Origin: Thalassobacter stenotrophicus
Lineage (GTDB): Bacteria > Pseudomonadota > Alphaproteobacteria > Rhodobacterales > Rhodobacteraceae
Assembly (NCBI RefSeq): GCF_001458315.1
Contig: NZ_CYRX01000026.1
Coordinates: 102,131-166,130 of the forward strand
Reading direction: 5' to 3'
DNA length: 64,000 bases
The translations under genes were made by a program, and so were the position numbers. This document shows positions 1 through 10,135 of this stretch, one piece after another. Every line of letters begins with the position of its first letter. The first letter of the stretch is position 1. Under the pieces are notes generated by a model. The model had not been told where the DNA came from and did no database searches. It was given only the letters and a program-made list of their open reading frames with translations.

Positions 1-2136
1 GCTGGCAGCGTGGCAGCGGTCTTCGGCGAAAGCCGGAGTGTCCTTGGTGATGCTGGTTTTGTTACCTTTAATAACGGTAACGGTGTAATCACCAGTGATA
101 CAAGCGGTTCAACGGTTGCATTGGCCTCTCTGTCTAGCGCTGGGCAATCGGGTGGGGTCACGATGGTAACCGATGGCTCGATTGAGGCTTCAGCAGCCTC
201 GGCGATAGCAATTACGATGGATAGCCAAGGCGCCACGACAAGCGGTAACTTAACCTTCACCAACGGCGGTATGGTCACAGGGGCGGAAACAGGAACTGCG
301 CTGGCTTTTGTAGGCGGTAGCACCAACACTATTACCAACGACGACAACCGAAATTCCGAACGCACTGCAACAATCGCGACATCTGGTACAGTGATGGACT
401 ACGTGATCACCGCGACGGATGGTGATGATGCAATCAGAAACGTAAATGGCGGTGTCATCACAGGTTCGATTAATATGGGCACAGGCGCCAACAGCTTTCT
501 CAATGAGAGCGGTTCTCTCTATGAATCTGGTGGCGTGATTTTTCTGGGGGCCGGTAATACGTTTACTAACAATGCTTACATCTCCCTTGGTGGTCTTGGC
601 TCCGTCATGAACGATGGTGGGCAAGACGCCATAATCAACACCCGGACGGCTCGCACTACGACGACTTTGACCGGTAATTTCGATCAAAATTCAACGGGGC
701 AAATGCTCACTAATTTGAACTTTGCGACAGGCAGCGGGCTTACAGATTATGCGGATTTTGTGAATGTGACAGGGCAGGCCGCTTTGGGTGGTTTTGTGAC
801 GCTTGAACCGACCACAGGTGCAGGCAAACCGGGCTCCTTCTCGATCCAATTGCTCGAAGCATCAGAAATCACTGACAATGGCATTTCGATCTTTCCTACC
901 TTTGCTACAGGTGGCGGTTCGGACACGGTGGTCTTCACACCAAGTCTTCACATTGAAGATAACGCGAGCCCCAGTCGTGATTTTCTGATGCTGGATTACA
1001 CGATCGACTATGCACCATCGTGGTTGACGCCAAACCAATTGTCCTACGCTCAAATGGTGAATGAAATCCAAACGCATGGCGTGCCAGCCTTTGAGCCGAT
1101 TGCTTTTGATTTGCTCGCGATCACCGACAATACGCTTTACCGTCAGGCGCTGGACTCGCTCACAGGTGAGGCGACGGCTACTGCGCAGCATGTTGGTCTA
1201 GAAAGTCGATCAAAGTTTTTTGACCTAGCTGCCAACAATGCGCGTGCGTTGCAAAACTGCGCCAAGCTGGCGCCAGAGATGCGTGCGGACTGCGAGCGTG
1301 CGGCAAAACTTTGGCTTGAGGCAAAAGGGATGTCGATCACAAACCTCGGTGGCTATGAGGATGGGTCCTTGCATACCTATAACGAAGGCTCTGTGCGGCT
1401 CCATGCTGGCTCGTTCTCTCTGGGAAGCGCCTTTGAGTTGGATGACGGAAACCAATTTGGTCTCATTCTAAATAGGACCGCTGGCAATTATGCGCCCGAG
1501 AACCGCTGGTCTGGTGGTGATTTTAGGCAGGTAAACGTGGTTTCGACCCTTTCGCATACACGACCAAACGGCGCTTATGTGAATGGCGGCGTTTCGCTTG
1601 GGTTTGGTGACTTCAGCCACGAGCGCCTTGCGATGGGGCGCCCTGTCAAAGGTGCTTTGTCGACCAAATCTCTGGGTGTGCAGGTGGAGGTTGGATATGA
1701 CACGCAAGACCTTATGACTCCATTCGCCAGTTACCGATTTGATCGTCAAACGCGTTTTGCGTTCTCTGAGGATGATACGACTTGGGGTAACCACTATGAA
1801 AAAGAAACGACCTACAGCAACGAGCTAGAGGTTGGGCTAATGTTCGCTAACGGTTTTGAGCCAGAACGCGGCGAGACAATCATGATGACAGGGTTAATGT
1901 CGATCGCACATGATTACTCAGCAGAACGTGATTTTGTGTCGTCCTCTCTTGCCGCCCCGGGTTTTTACTATGAAACGACAGGCCTTTCGAAGCCCGAGAC
2001 GCGAATGAACCTCGCATTTAAGGTTGAGCAACGACTGACAGACAATGCGTCTATACTGCTTGATCTACAGGGTAGTTTTGCAGGGTCAGACTATTCGGCT
2101 GGTTCTTTGGCTTTGAGCTTTAAGTCGGCGTTTTGA
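1..2136 (+). CDS. Autotransporter (type V secretion) protein, 5' end cut by window
   Basis: The reading frame is open from base 1, so the gene begins outside the window. The first ~330 visible residues are rich in G, N, T and S with short imperfect repeats (TNGGMVTGA, NNAYISLGG), as in a beta-helical passenger. After a linker with two cysteines (ALQNCAK...MRADCER), residues ~430-708 alternate polar and hydrophobic strands like an outer-membrane beta-barrel. The protein ends in SFKSAF, and a C-terminal phenylalanine is the usual outer-membrane insertion signal. The expected role is a self-secreted surface protein. The passenger gives no hint of substrate or adhesion target. Class is fairly secure; specific function is unknown. 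Confidence 0.8.
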   Translation, partial: AGSVAAVFGESRSVLGDAGFVTFNNGNGVITSDTSGSTVALASLSSAGQSGGVTMVTDGSIEASAASAIAITMDSQGATTSGNLTFTNGGMVTGAETGTALAFVGGSTNTITNDDNRNSERTATIATSGTVMDYVITATDGDDAIRNVNGGVITGSINMGTGANSFLNESGSLYESGGVIFLGAGNTFTNNAYISLGGLGSVMNDGGQDAIINTRTARTTTTLTGNFDQNSTGQMLTNLNFATGSGLTDYADFVNVTGQAALGGFVTLEPTTGAGKPGSFSIQLLEASEITDNGISIFPTFATGGGSDTVVFTPSLHIEDNASPSRDFLMLDYTIDYAPSWLTPNQLSYAQMVNEIQTHGVPAFEPIAFDLLAITDNTLYRQALDSLTGEATATAQHVGLESRSKFFDLAANNARALQNCAKLAPEMRADCERAAKLWLEAKGMSITNLGGYEDGSLHTYNEGSVRLHAGSFSLGSAFELDDGNQFGLILNRTAGNYAPENRWSGGDFRQVNVVSTLSHTRPNGAYVNGGVSLGFGDFSHERLAMGRPVKGALSTKSLGVQVEVGYDTQDLMTPFASYRFDRQTRFAFSEDDTTWGNHYEKETTYSNELEVGLMFANGFEPERGETIMMTGLMSIAHDYSAERDFVSSSLAAPGFYYETTGLSKPETRMNLAFKVEQRLTDNASILLDLQGSFAGSDYSAGSLALSFKSAF

Positions 2137-2437
2137 TTACAATTCGGGGAGCTTCGGCTGCCCAACCATTTAGATGATGTTTGATATTGGGGGCCTAAAC
2201 CAGCTGGGCTTTTCTCTAAATGCCTTGGTAACTTGCATGAATAGTAGGCGTTGTCTGCCCTACTTGCCCTCCGTCCGACCCCTCGCCATGAGGAGCTGGA
2301 CGGGGCTGCGTTGTGGGCAGCTTTAGCGGGCGCGGCTCGAACCATTTCCAGTCCCAGCACGCACTAAGTGAATGCATAGTCCCGGCATGGTACGTGCACC
2401 TGCTTCTGGGTGTTAGAGATAACTGCGGATTAGGGGG

Positions 2438-2520
2438 AATAGGCGAGCTTGTTGGCGGAGCGTGAGGAGTGGTGGTCAACGAGGGTTGTGATGTAGTGCT
2501 CGAGGGTGCTTATGAGCTCA
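2438..2520 (-). pseudogene. Remnant of tyrosine integrase C-terminus
   Basis: On the minus strand this reads STLEHYITTLVDHHSSRSAN then KLAY, matching the segment PEHYTATLVGHHSARSANKL of the intact integrase at 17122-18384. The box-II histidine region is kept, but the frame ends soon after and nothing upstream is coding. It is a dead fragment. Confidence 0.7.
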
Positions 2521-2550
2521 TCCGTGACGCCTCAGAAGCTAATCTCGACG

Positions 2551-2573
2551 AAGTGGTTCTAAAAGCGGTCCCA
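2551..2573. repeat. GGTYC direct repeats, candidate integrase arm site
   Basis: Two copies of GGTYC 12 bp apart (GTGGTTCTAAAAGCGGTCCC), followed by AATTTAGGCA as at 10216-10240. The same 12-bp spacing occurs beside the two attachment sites downstream. Confidence 0.45.
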
Positions 2574-2789
2574 ATTTAGGCAGCTTATGTGTCATCCACG
2601 GGGCTTCAAAACAGACCTCGGCGGATAGTGAAATACGTAATCAGTATGATGCCAAAGTAATCATTGGCACAACAGCATAGGTGGCTTTCGGAAATTCGCT
2701 GCGTAGTATTCAGAGGGTAGTTTCGCGGACAGTGTGTGAATTCGCTTAGATTGCGTCAATGTCTGCTTTGACACGTCTATACCTAGTTT

Positions 2790-5700
2790 TTAATGGAAAT
2801 CGCGTGACTTTGGAATGACACGCACATTGCGCGGATGCCCTCGGATCCCAACCTGTCCAGGGATCGGGTGCGTTGGATGGTCCCCGCGTGTTGTGATCGC
2901 TGGCAGTGTGGCATCTGATAGTCCGGCAAGGCGCTCGCTGCGGTCTTGTAAATCATCTGCAACGATATGAATAACGCGCCCGTCGGTTTGCACCCGTCCT
3001 TTGACGACCAGCAGCCGTGCGGTCATAATGATGGGGCGATAAGCTTGGAACATCTTGGGCCAGATGACGAGGTTTGCGACGCCTGTTTCATCCTCAAGCG
3101 TGATAAAGCAAACCCCCTTCGCACTTCCCGGTTTTTGCCGCACCAACACGAGCCCCGCTAGAAATACACGTTGTCCATGATACATGTGCGCTAAGTCTGA
3201 TGATGCGCTAAATCCCTGTTTTTGCATACTGGCGCGGTAGAATGACATCGGGTGCGCTGTAAGTGATAGCCGAAGTGTTTGGTAATCCGCGATTACGTGT
3301 TCGGCCTTCGGCATTTTAGGCAACGTCACTTTTGGATCATGCCCGCGTGTGCTGGCCTTTGCATGATCGAAAATGGGCAAAGCGGGGGCATCTTTCAACG
3401 CCTGCGATTGCCAAAGCGCTTGACGGCGGTCGATCCCCATAGAGCGTAGCGTATCAGCCGCAGAGAGCTTGCCTATGGCTTTTACGTCCAAACCTGCGCG
3501 CTCTTTCAGGGTCGCTATGTCATCGTATGGCGTGTCACGCATGATGACGATCTGATTGGCAGCGTCTCTATATAGACCGTTGACCAATCGCATGCCCAAA
3601 CGCAAAGCGAACCCATCACTACAGGGTTCTAACGTGCAATCCCAATCAGAATAGTTCACGTCCACACCGCGCACTTCGACGCCATGCTCGCGGGCATCGC
3701 GGACGATTTGTGCTGGCGCGTAAAAACCCATGGGTTGTGAATTCAGCAACGCGCAGGCAAAGGCTGCTGGATAATGGCACTTCATCCAGCTTGAGACATA
3801 GACTAGCTTGGCAAAGCTCGCTGCGTGACTTTCGGGGAATCCATAGTCGCCAAAGCCTTTGATTTGGTCAAAACAGCGCTGTGCGAACACAGGATCGTAC
3901 CCGCGTTCAACCATATTACCAACCATCTGCGATTGTAGCGTCTCAATGGTGCCACGTGACCGGAATGTCGCCATCGCTTTGCGCAAGTCATTGGATTGGG
4001 CAGGCGTAAACTTAGCTGCGTCCATGGCAATTTTCATGGCTTGTTCTTGAAAGATCGGGACCCCCAAAGTGCGGCTAAGAATTTTCTTTAATTCATCCTG
4101 CGGGTGCTCTGGGCCGGGGCATGGATAATCGACCTCTTCGATCCCCTGCCGCCGTCGCAGATAGGGATGCACCATATCGCCTTGGATCGGTCCGGGGCGC
4201 ACTATCGCGACTTCGATCACCAAATCATAGAAAACACGCGGGCGGAGTTTGGGCAACATCGCCATTTGCGCGCGGCTCTCGACTTGAAACACGCCTAGGC
4301 TATCGCCTTTGCACAGCATGTCATAGGTGGCCGTGTCTTCTTGGGGGACGGTGGCGAGTTCAAACTTCTGGTCAAAATGCGCCTGAAGCAGATCAAAGCA
4401 TTTGGCGATACAGGTCAGCATTCCAAGTGCGAGAATATCGACCTTGAAGATGCCGAGCGCGTCGATGTCATCTTTGTCCCATTCGATGAAGCTGCGTTCT
4501 GGCATGGCCCCATTCCCGATGGGTACGATCTCTGTCAGGGGTCGTTCTGTCAGGATGAAACCACCCACATGCTGGGACAGATGGCGAGGCATCCCAATCA
4601 TTTGCTTGGTCAGCTTCAATACGATCCGCAGATAAGGATCAGACAGATCAAGCCGGGCTTCTTTGGCGCGCTCATCATCGATCTGCCCTTCAAAACTGCC
4701 CCAAATAGTGCTCGCAAGTTTTGATGTCACATCCTCTGACAACCCCATCGCTTTGCCGACTTCACGAATGGCAGAGCGTGGGCGGTAGTGGATCACCGTT
4801 GCGCAAAGTCCCGCGCGATGTCGGCCATATTTGCTGTATATGTATTGGATTACCTCCTCTCGACGTTCGTGTTCAAAGTCCACGTCGATATCAGGAGGTT
4901 CGTCGCGTTCTTCGCTGAGGAAGCGTTCAAACAGCACGTTGGTTTCATTGGGGTCAACGGAGGTGATGCCAAGGCAAAAGCAAACGGCCGAATTCGCCGC
5001 CGATCCGCGTCCTTGACATAGGATTGGTGGTTCTGCCTCGTGCCGTGCAAAGCGGACAATGTCGTTGATTGTTAGGAAATACCGGGCGATGTCCTTGCTT
5101 TTGATCAGCGCGAATTCTTTTTGGATCAGGGCGATGACATGATCCGGCGTGCCATCTGGATAGCGTGTTTTCGCCCCCTCCCATGTAAGCTGTTCTAGCT
5201 GATCTTGGGCCGTCTTTCCTATGGGTACGATTTCATGCGGGTATTCATATTTGAGATCTGTCAGCCTAAACGTAATTTCATCGGCAAGCGCCCGCGTTGC
5301 AGAAATCGCGTGTGGCCAATCGGCAAACAGGCGGCACATCTCAGAGGGTGATTTGAGGTGGCGTTCGGCGTTTGCTGCGAGCAAAAAACCTGCCTTTGGG
5401 ACTGTTACACCTTCGCGAATTGCGACCATCACATCCTGGAGTGGGCGACGTTCGGGTGCGTGATAGAGAACATCATTTGTTGCCAGTATCACCAAGCCAT
5501 GTGCGCGAGCGAGCGCATCCAGCCGGTTAATTCGCGCGCGATCGTTGCCACGATAGAGGTATGTCGCGCCAATATAGGCCATATCGGGTAGCGCTTTTAT
5601 CAGACGCGGTAGGCCGGCGGCGAAAACGTCCAAATTCTCAGGTGGCATCACGATCAGATGCAGACCTTTGGCATAACTGCTTAGCATTTCCAAAGTCAGA

Positions 5701-6098
5701 TGCGTCTCGCCTTTGTCCTGCCACATGCCGTCTGCCGTCTGCATTTTCCCTTGTGACAAGAGTGTGGACAGCCGCGCATAAGCATCACGGTCTTGCGGAT
5801 AGGCTAGTAATTCTGTTCCACACAGTAACACTAGACGCGCACCGATTAGCGGATGTACGCAGGCCTTTGCGGCCTCTGTATGAATGCGCACCACCCCAGC
5901 GAGTGTATTGCAATCCGCGATTCCCATTCGGTCGTAACCAAGCGCATTCGCCGTTGATGTAAGATCAACGGCATCTGACGCGGCCCGTAAAAAAGAAAAG
6001 CAACTGGCCAGTCCAAACTCGACATAGGCGCTAGGTGGGTTCGGCGTAAAACCTTCATCGCTCAAGGTCCGGCGCGGATGTCCCTCTTGCAGCGGCAT
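2790..6098 (-). CDS. dnaE2: Error-prone DNA polymerase III alpha subunit DnaE2
   Basis: C-family polymerase of about 1,100 residues, the catalytic member of the ImuA-ImuB-DnaE2 mutasome that carries out SOS-induced translesion synthesis. The N-terminus (YVEFGLASCFSFLRAAS) is the PHP domain. The polymerase palm carries PDIDVDFEHERR near residue 410, with the catalytic aspartates. A C-terminal OB fold (VFLAGLVLVRQKPGSAKGVC) completes the order. The preferred start is the ATG at 6098, which overlaps the imuB stop as TGATG and implies translational coupling. A longer start at 6125 is possible but would lie inside imuB. It is last in the imuA-imuB-dnaE2 operon, driven by the SOS box at 8246-8260. 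Confidence 0.95.
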   Translation of the reverse strand: MPLQEGHPRRTLSDEGFTPNPPSAYVEFGLASCFSFLRAASDAVDLTSTANALGYDRMGIADCNTLAGVVRIHTEAAKACVHPLIGARLVLLCGTELLAYPQDRDAYARLSTLLSQGKMQTADGMWQDKGETHLTLEMLSSYAKGLHLIVMPPENLDVFAAGLPRLIKALPDMAYIGATYLYRGNDRARINRLDALARAHGLVILATNDVLYHAPERRPLQDVMVAIREGVTVPKAGFLLAANAERHLKSPSEMCRLFADWPHAISATRALADEITFRLTDLKYEYPHEIVPIGKTAQDQLEQLTWEGAKTRYPDGTPDHVIALIQKEFALIKSKDIARYFLTINDIVRFARHEAEPPILCQGRGSAANSAVCFCLGITSVDPNETNVLFERFLSEERDEPPDIDVDFEHERREEVIQYIYSKYGRHRAGLCATVIHYRPRSAIREVGKAMGLSEDVTSKLASTIWGSFEGQIDDERAKEARLDLSDPYLRIVLKLTKQMIGMPRHLSQHVGGFILTERPLTEIVPIGNGAMPERSFIEWDKDDIDALGIFKVDILALGMLTCIAKCFDLLQAHFDQKFELATVPQEDTATYDMLCKGDSLGVFQVESRAQMAMLPKLRPRVFYDLVIEVAIVRPGPIQGDMVHPYLRRRQGIEEVDYPCPGPEHPQDELKKILSRTLGVPIFQEQAMKIAMDAAKFTPAQSNDLRKAMATFRSRGTIETLQSQMVGNMVERGYDPVFAQRCFDQIKGFGDYGFPESHAASFAKLVYVSSWMKCHYPAAFACALLNSQPMGFYAPAQIVRDAREHGVEVRGVDVNYSDWDCTLEPCSDGFALRLGMRLVNGLYRDAANQIVIMRDTPYDDIATLKERAGLDVKAIGKLSAADTLRSMGIDRRQALWQSQALKDAPALPIFDHAKASTRGHDPKVTLPKMPKAEHVIADYQTLRLSLTAHPMSFYRASMQKQGFSASSDLAHMYHGQRVFLAGLVLVRQKPGSAKGVCFITLEDETGVANLVIWPKMFQAYRPIIMTARLLVVKGRVQTDGRVIHIVADDLQDRSERLAGLSDATLPAITTRGDHPTHPIPGQVGIRGHPRNVRVIPKSRDFH

Positions 6099-7642
6099 CA
6101 GGCAAAAAATCCGTGCATAAACCACCGAGGATCATCCCCACGTCCGTCATGCAGCACGCCTTCACGGTAAAGCCAAAAGCGGCGGCCATCCTGCACCTCA
6201 ACTTTGTAGTAATCACGCAGGCGTGTGCCGGGGCGGTCACGCCACCACTCAGGCGCGATGCGTTCCGGTCCGGCGTGCCGGGTTGATTTATAAAGCACAC
6301 CACGCCAGCGAAATTGCGATGGCGGACCTTCGGGTACGGCGTAGATCACTCGGACTTCTTCTGGGGGCGCAAGGACGCGGAGAGGCCGTTCGTGCAGTAA
6401 TTCTGGGGCCTCGCTGGGAGCACCCTGTAAGGCAGGCACGCGTCCTTCGATACGTTCGGGGATATGGCTTTCGTGCCATGTCGACCACGTGATCTTCTCG
6501 CGTCCCAATCGCGCGCTAAGCCTGTCGATTAAGCCTGTGATATCCGCCTGTGCATCGCGTTTGCCATCAAGGTTTTCTTGGATGCGCAAAACAGGTTCAA
6601 CCTGCGTAGCCTCAAGCGTCAGCAGATCAAACCCGAAACCGGGATCAATGCCATCAAGTTTGCCATCAAACAGGCGCAGTAGATGGGCCGCATCACGGCT
6701 GGCTTTGGCTGTTGCCAACTGCACTGTTCGGCATTCGCTATCGATCCGGTAAATTGTTAACCGCATAACGCGGGCACCCTGTTCCGCGTCAGCCAATTGC
6801 TCACACAGATTATCGACAAGGCCTTTAAGATGCGGAACGGGATCAATCACAGGCTCAGATAGACGTGTACGCGCTATAAACTGCACATGATCAGGCGGCG
6901 CGTTCAGCGGGTCAGGGCTGGCTGCGTATGCGCGGTCCATCAACATCAACGGGTTTTGTTCAGCTGGTATATTTGCAAAACGCTGCATCAAGGCGGCACG
7001 TGGTACGGCGGCCAACGCGCCAATGGTTTTCAGGCCAAGCCTATTCAGTAGACGTGTTGTATCATGCGTCAGGCGCAATGCCTTGACGGGGAGTGGCGAC
7101 AGCGCCGACGCCAAATCCCTTTGCCTACTGATTTTATTCGGGGTGCTATAGCGCGCCAGCGCTTGTGCGGCCATCGGTGTTGGGGCCATCGCAACCTTGG
7201 CAGTCAATCCCTGCATGGCAAAGCGTTGGACCATATCACCCAACATCCGCGCCTCACCGTCAAATAGATGCGCGGCCCCTGTGACATCCAGATACAACCC
7301 ATCGGTCCCATCCTGTACGGTCCACGGACACCACCGCCTGGCCCAATGCACGAGGCGTTGCATCAGAACTTGATCACCATCAAGGTCAGCGCTTTCAACA
7401 TGCAAATTGGGGTGGATCGCCTGCGCATCGACTACACGATCGCCAATTCTGACACCGCGTTCTTTTGCGGTTTGATTGGCGCTATAGATCATGGGGCCAT
7501 GGCTGCCCTCATGTGACAGCACAACAGGAACGTCATCGCTCGGCACTGTTCGGTATGCGCTGACCACCCGTTTCCAACGGTCCATAGTCAGATCGGGAAA
7601 CCAGACTGAGGCGATCTGCTTTTCTTGCAGCTTGGGGGTCAT
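6098..7642 (-). CDS. imuB: Y-family polymerase-like mutasome protein ImuB
   Basis: ImuB is a catalytically inactive Y-family polymerase relative that links DnaE2 to the sliding clamp. The N-terminus IASVWFPDLTMDRWKR corresponds to the ImuB form of the Y-family start and lacks the acidic LHIDMDxF motif of active enzymes. About 514 residues is normal for ImuB. The C-terminal segment (FRWRGVLYKSTRHAGPERI to WFMHGFFA) is the ImuB-specific tail. An upstream start at 7708 is open, but the ATG at 7642 gives the family N-terminus. Even so, the gene overlaps the end of imuA by about 110 bp. The stop overlaps the dnaE2 start. Confidence 0.9.
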   Translation of the reverse strand: MTPKLQEKQIASVWFPDLTMDRWKRVVSAYRTVPSDDVPVVLSHEGSHGPMIYSANQTAKERGVRIGDRVVDAQAIHPNLHVESADLDGDQVLMQRLVHWARRWCPWTVQDGTDGLYLDVTGAAHLFDGEARMLGDMVQRFAMQGLTAKVAMAPTPMAAQALARYSTPNKISRQRDLASALSPLPVKALRLTHDTTRLLNRLGLKTIGALAAVPRAALMQRFANIPAEQNPLMLMDRAYAASPDPLNAPPDHVQFIARTRLSEPVIDPVPHLKGLVDNLCEQLADAEQGARVMRLTIYRIDSECRTVQLATAKASRDAAHLLRLFDGKLDGIDPGFGFDLLTLEATQVEPVLRIQENLDGKRDAQADITGLIDRLSARLGREKITWSTWHESHIPERIEGRVPALQGAPSEAPELLHERPLRVLAPPEEVRVIYAVPEGPPSQFRWRGVLYKSTRHAGPERIAPEWWRDRPGTRLRDYYKVEVQDGRRFWLYREGVLHDGRGDDPRWFMHGFFA

Positions 7643-8231
7643 AGCGCGCCACCCAACGGCTCGGATTCCGACCCCTTGCGCGGAATAGGTCCAGATCCCA
7701 TTGGGCAACGCCAGGGGCTTGCGAGTCGTGCGGATTGGGCGGGGAGGGCAGCGATGCCACCCGCCACCGCGTACGTGCTGCGCTCAGCACACCGGGATCG
7801 CCACTTCGGATCAGATAGAGCGGTACACCTGACGCATCGGCCCGCATCACAAGGCGTTTTGTAGACGTGAAATTCAATACGGCTGGTGCGCCATGCACTT
7901 CGCCGATAACCGCAGACAGACTCGCGCAGGTTGCGGCTTCTTCCATAGCCCAAAGCACATCGCGAGGATGGCTGACGGTGACGCGTAAGACAGGCTGTGT
8001 GATGCACAAAGACCGCAGGCCTGGCGCATAAAGCTGACCATTCTCGCGGCGTGAAGCATAATCTTGCACCCATATGATTGGGCGATCTACTTGGCCTAAT
8101 TTTCCAATAACAAAACCAATTGCCGCCGCTTCGGCAGGTTTTTGACAAAAAACATCTGTCAGCGCGGATTGCCCAAAAGTGACCGGCTGAGGAAACGGCA
8201 AGACTTGCCCATATGAAGAATCGGCTGGCAT
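7533..8231 (-). CDS. imuA: Mutasome accessory protein ImuA
   Basis: RecA/SulA-like ImuA of about 232 residues, first gene of the SOS mutasome operon. Recognisable parts are LTDVFCQKPAEAAAIGFVIG at the N-terminus, the IIWVQDYASRRENGQLYAPG strand-loop, and CITQPVLRVTVSHPRDVLWA followed by MEEA. The frame runs up to an ATG at 8270, but that start would place the SOS box inside the coding sequence. The ATGs at 8231 or 8237 (MPADSSYGQ or MCMPADS) leave the box just upstream and are preferred. The alphaproteobacterial family lacks a usable Walker motif, as here. Regulation by LexA is inferred from the box. Confidence 0.88.
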   Translation of the reverse strand: MPADSSYGQVLPFPQPVTFGQSALTDVFCQKPAEAAAIGFVIGKLGQVDRPIIWVQDYASRRENGQLYAPGLRSLCITQPVLRVTVSHPRDVLWAMEEAATCASLSAVIGEVHGAPAVLNFTSTKRLVMRADASGVPLYLIRSGDPGVLSAARTRWRVASLPSPPNPHDSQAPGVAQWDLDLFRARGRNPSRWVARYDPQAARKADRLSLVSRSDYGPLETGGQRIPNSAER

Positions 8232-8245
8232 ACACATATAATATT

Positions 8246-8260
8246 GTTCATGTTTTGTTC
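8246..8260. promoter_or_regulatory. LexA (SOS) box upstream of imuA
   Basis: GTTCATGTTTTGTTC is an exact match to the alphaproteobacterial SOS box GTTC-N7-GTTC. It ends 15 bp from the preferred imuA start, well placed to block transcription of imuA-imuB-dnaE2. Confidence 0.9.
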
Positions 8261-8399
8261 TTGTCCGCAAGATTGTAATAGTTGACGTTTAGATGAGGCG
8301 CAGCATTGGTGACTTTGGGCCTGAAGCTAACACTCGTTGCACTGTAAACTGATGTCTGAGTTGGCTCCCTCCGCCCACAAAAAATAGTTCCACGATCTC

Positions 8400-8726
8400 C
8401 TACTTCTGGGCGTCGGATATCCCCGCCGAGTAGAGCCCATAGGTCAGCTTGCTGGCGGAGCGAGCGGAATAGTGGCCTACGAGAGTTGCGGTGTAGTACT
8501 CTGAGACATCTGTGCGCTCACACTGGGTGATGAACCACTTGCGGGTGGAGTGGAACACGGTGCCGTACACCTCGGGGTGTCTAACCCTGAGTTTTGTGTA
8601 GCGTTTCACAACTTCATTTAGGCTGAGGTGCGGGAACAGCCTGCCTGATGCTGGCAACGCCGTGTACAGCAACCTTTCAAAGGCCCCAGGCAGCGGCACT
8701 TTCGGGTCTGCTGTCTTGGACTTCAA
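8400..8726 (-). pseudogene. C-terminal fragment of tyrosine integrase (17122 family)
   Basis: The 108 residues align with the last third of the integrase at 17122-18384 (LPASGRLFPHLSLNEVVKRY, VFHSTRKWFITQCER, TATLVGHYSARSASKLTYGL). The catalytic R, H and Y of the C-terminus are present, but everything before residue ~330 is gone. Translation would need a TTG inside the old frame, and the end is shortened at SDAQK. Its 5' edge abuts the 3'-truncated integrase of a different family at about 8728, so the two halves form a chimeric junction. Confidence 0.85.
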
Positions 8727-9970
8727 CAGACGACGGTGTTGGTACTGTGACCGAGGATGGCCAGGGAGATGGCCTCGGGACAGCTCGTGTTGCGCAGCTT
8801 ATCCTTCATGCGGTGGCGCAGGGAGTGGATGGTGATTTTCTTGTCGCTGATCTGGGTTCTCAACCGCTTCATGAGCATGGCCGAGGCTGCGTCGCTTCCT
8901 CTTGGACGGGCATACTGTGGGAAGAGGGGGTCTGTGCCGCGCGCGTCTCCCTGGTGCTTTCTGAGGTCGTCTATGACCCTCGGGGACAGCGGGATGGTGC
9001 GGTCTGAGGTCTTGGTCTTGAGGCTCCGCAGGCTGTTTGGGCGGATGTGCAAGCAACAGGCCTCGAGGTCTATGTCTCGCGCCTCTAGTCCTACGATCTC
9101 TGCCAGCCGGGCACCTGTGTCACACAGGATGACGAACAAGGCATAGGCTGTCGGGGTGGTCTCATACGTGCGCAACAGGCTGGCAACGTGGCTGTCACTC
9201 ATGGGGAGCCGATCGTCTTTGCTGGCTCCGGCCCCTTTGATCTTGATCCCTTGGAAGACGTTGCGCTGCTCCAGGTCGTTCTCAATGATCACATGATTGA
9301 GGGCGGCTTTGATTACCCCAAGGGTGCGTAGGACGGAGTTGGGGGCCATACGGGTCAACAGGTAGTCTCGCACAGTATTGGCATCTGCCCGCCCAATCTC
9401 AGCCAAGGGCGTCCACGCGACCCGGTTCTTGCCCAGGGCAATGATCAGGTCCTTACGCAGACGCTCAATGCGGGTCTTGAGGGGCGTGTTCTCAACCCCA
9501 TCTTCACACTTGTAGGCGTAATACTCATCGAGCACCCGCAGGAGGGTTATAGGCTCTGGTGTTATGCTGGCAGTGCCAACCTGGCGTATCACCTCGGGTG
9601 AGGTGCTCCCCTCAAGCGCGTCTGCCAGCTCCATGAAGTCATCCATCACATCCCACTCGGGATCGACGACACGATCAGTAAACGCATCTGCATGCCATTC
9701 GCCCAAGCGTTCCCGCACGATGGACTTGGCGCGGACACTGTTGGGAGTGGCGCGTTCTTGGTCGAAGAGGGCTTCAATCTCCGCATGAACGATAGGCAGT
9801 CTGCGGATCGCCTCATCATAGCTCTCACCCAGCTGCCGATAGACAGTGGCCTTGGGAAAAACCTGCCGCAGAGCTTTGGGGACGTTGCGTTTATACCGAT
9901 ACGATCCATTGGCCCGTCGGAACACATATCTGGGGAGTTTGGGCATTGTCTCGTCCATCCTGAGGATCAC
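8723..9970 (-). pseudogene. Tyrosine integrase missing its catalytic tyrosine end
   Basis: Near-identical over about 410 residues to the intact integrase at 28294-29604 (N-terminus MPKLPRYVFRRANGSYRYKR; core GARLAEIVGLEARDIDLEAC and HSLRHRMKDKLR). The frame breaks after LGHSTNTV, so the last ~21 residues are lost, including the catalytic Tyr in AANYGSGYALDIMREH. The break coincides with the junction to the other integrase fragment at about 8728. Without the tyrosine it cannot cleave DNA. Its upstream DNA still carries arm-type repeats and the attachment core, so it marks the right end of an older, leftward element. Confidence 0.88.
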
Positions 9971-10045
9971 TATCGGAGGCGATACTGCTCAGCACAAGCC
10001 GTTTTGACATGCCCATCCGTGACGCTTCAGGAGCCAATCTCGACG

Positions 10046-10081
10046 AAGTGGTCCCAAAAGCGGTCCCGAAACTGGTCCCAA
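10046..10081. repeat. Three GGTCCC direct repeats, candidate arm-type integrase sites
   Basis: GGTCCC starts at 10050, 10062 and 10074, an exact 12-bp period, between the integrase start and the attachment core. Same-face direct repeats in this position are typical of arm-type integrase or excisionase binding sites. Inference only. Confidence 0.5.
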
Positions 10082-10135
10082 TACCAGCCCAACCCGCTTA
10101 TTCTCAACGATTTCTTGGAAATAGACCCTGCGATG

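Larger units (their letters stand above)
2137..2789. other. Gene-free stretch with mobile-element debris
   Basis: No intact gene is visible. About 2267-2330 resembles the DNA just 3' of the integrase at 17122 (17001-17050), including a GTCCGAC...GGACGGGG hairpin. About 2438-2520 is an integrase fragment. About 2545-2740 resembles 10206-10400, the left inner end of the downstream island. The stretch therefore looks like eroded ends of the same element family. Confidence 0.6.

Noticed and set aside
8757..9146. 129-codon frame on the plus strand, repeated at 28391-28780
   Set aside because: It is the antisense shadow of the repeated integrase gene; the duplication explains why it is found twice.
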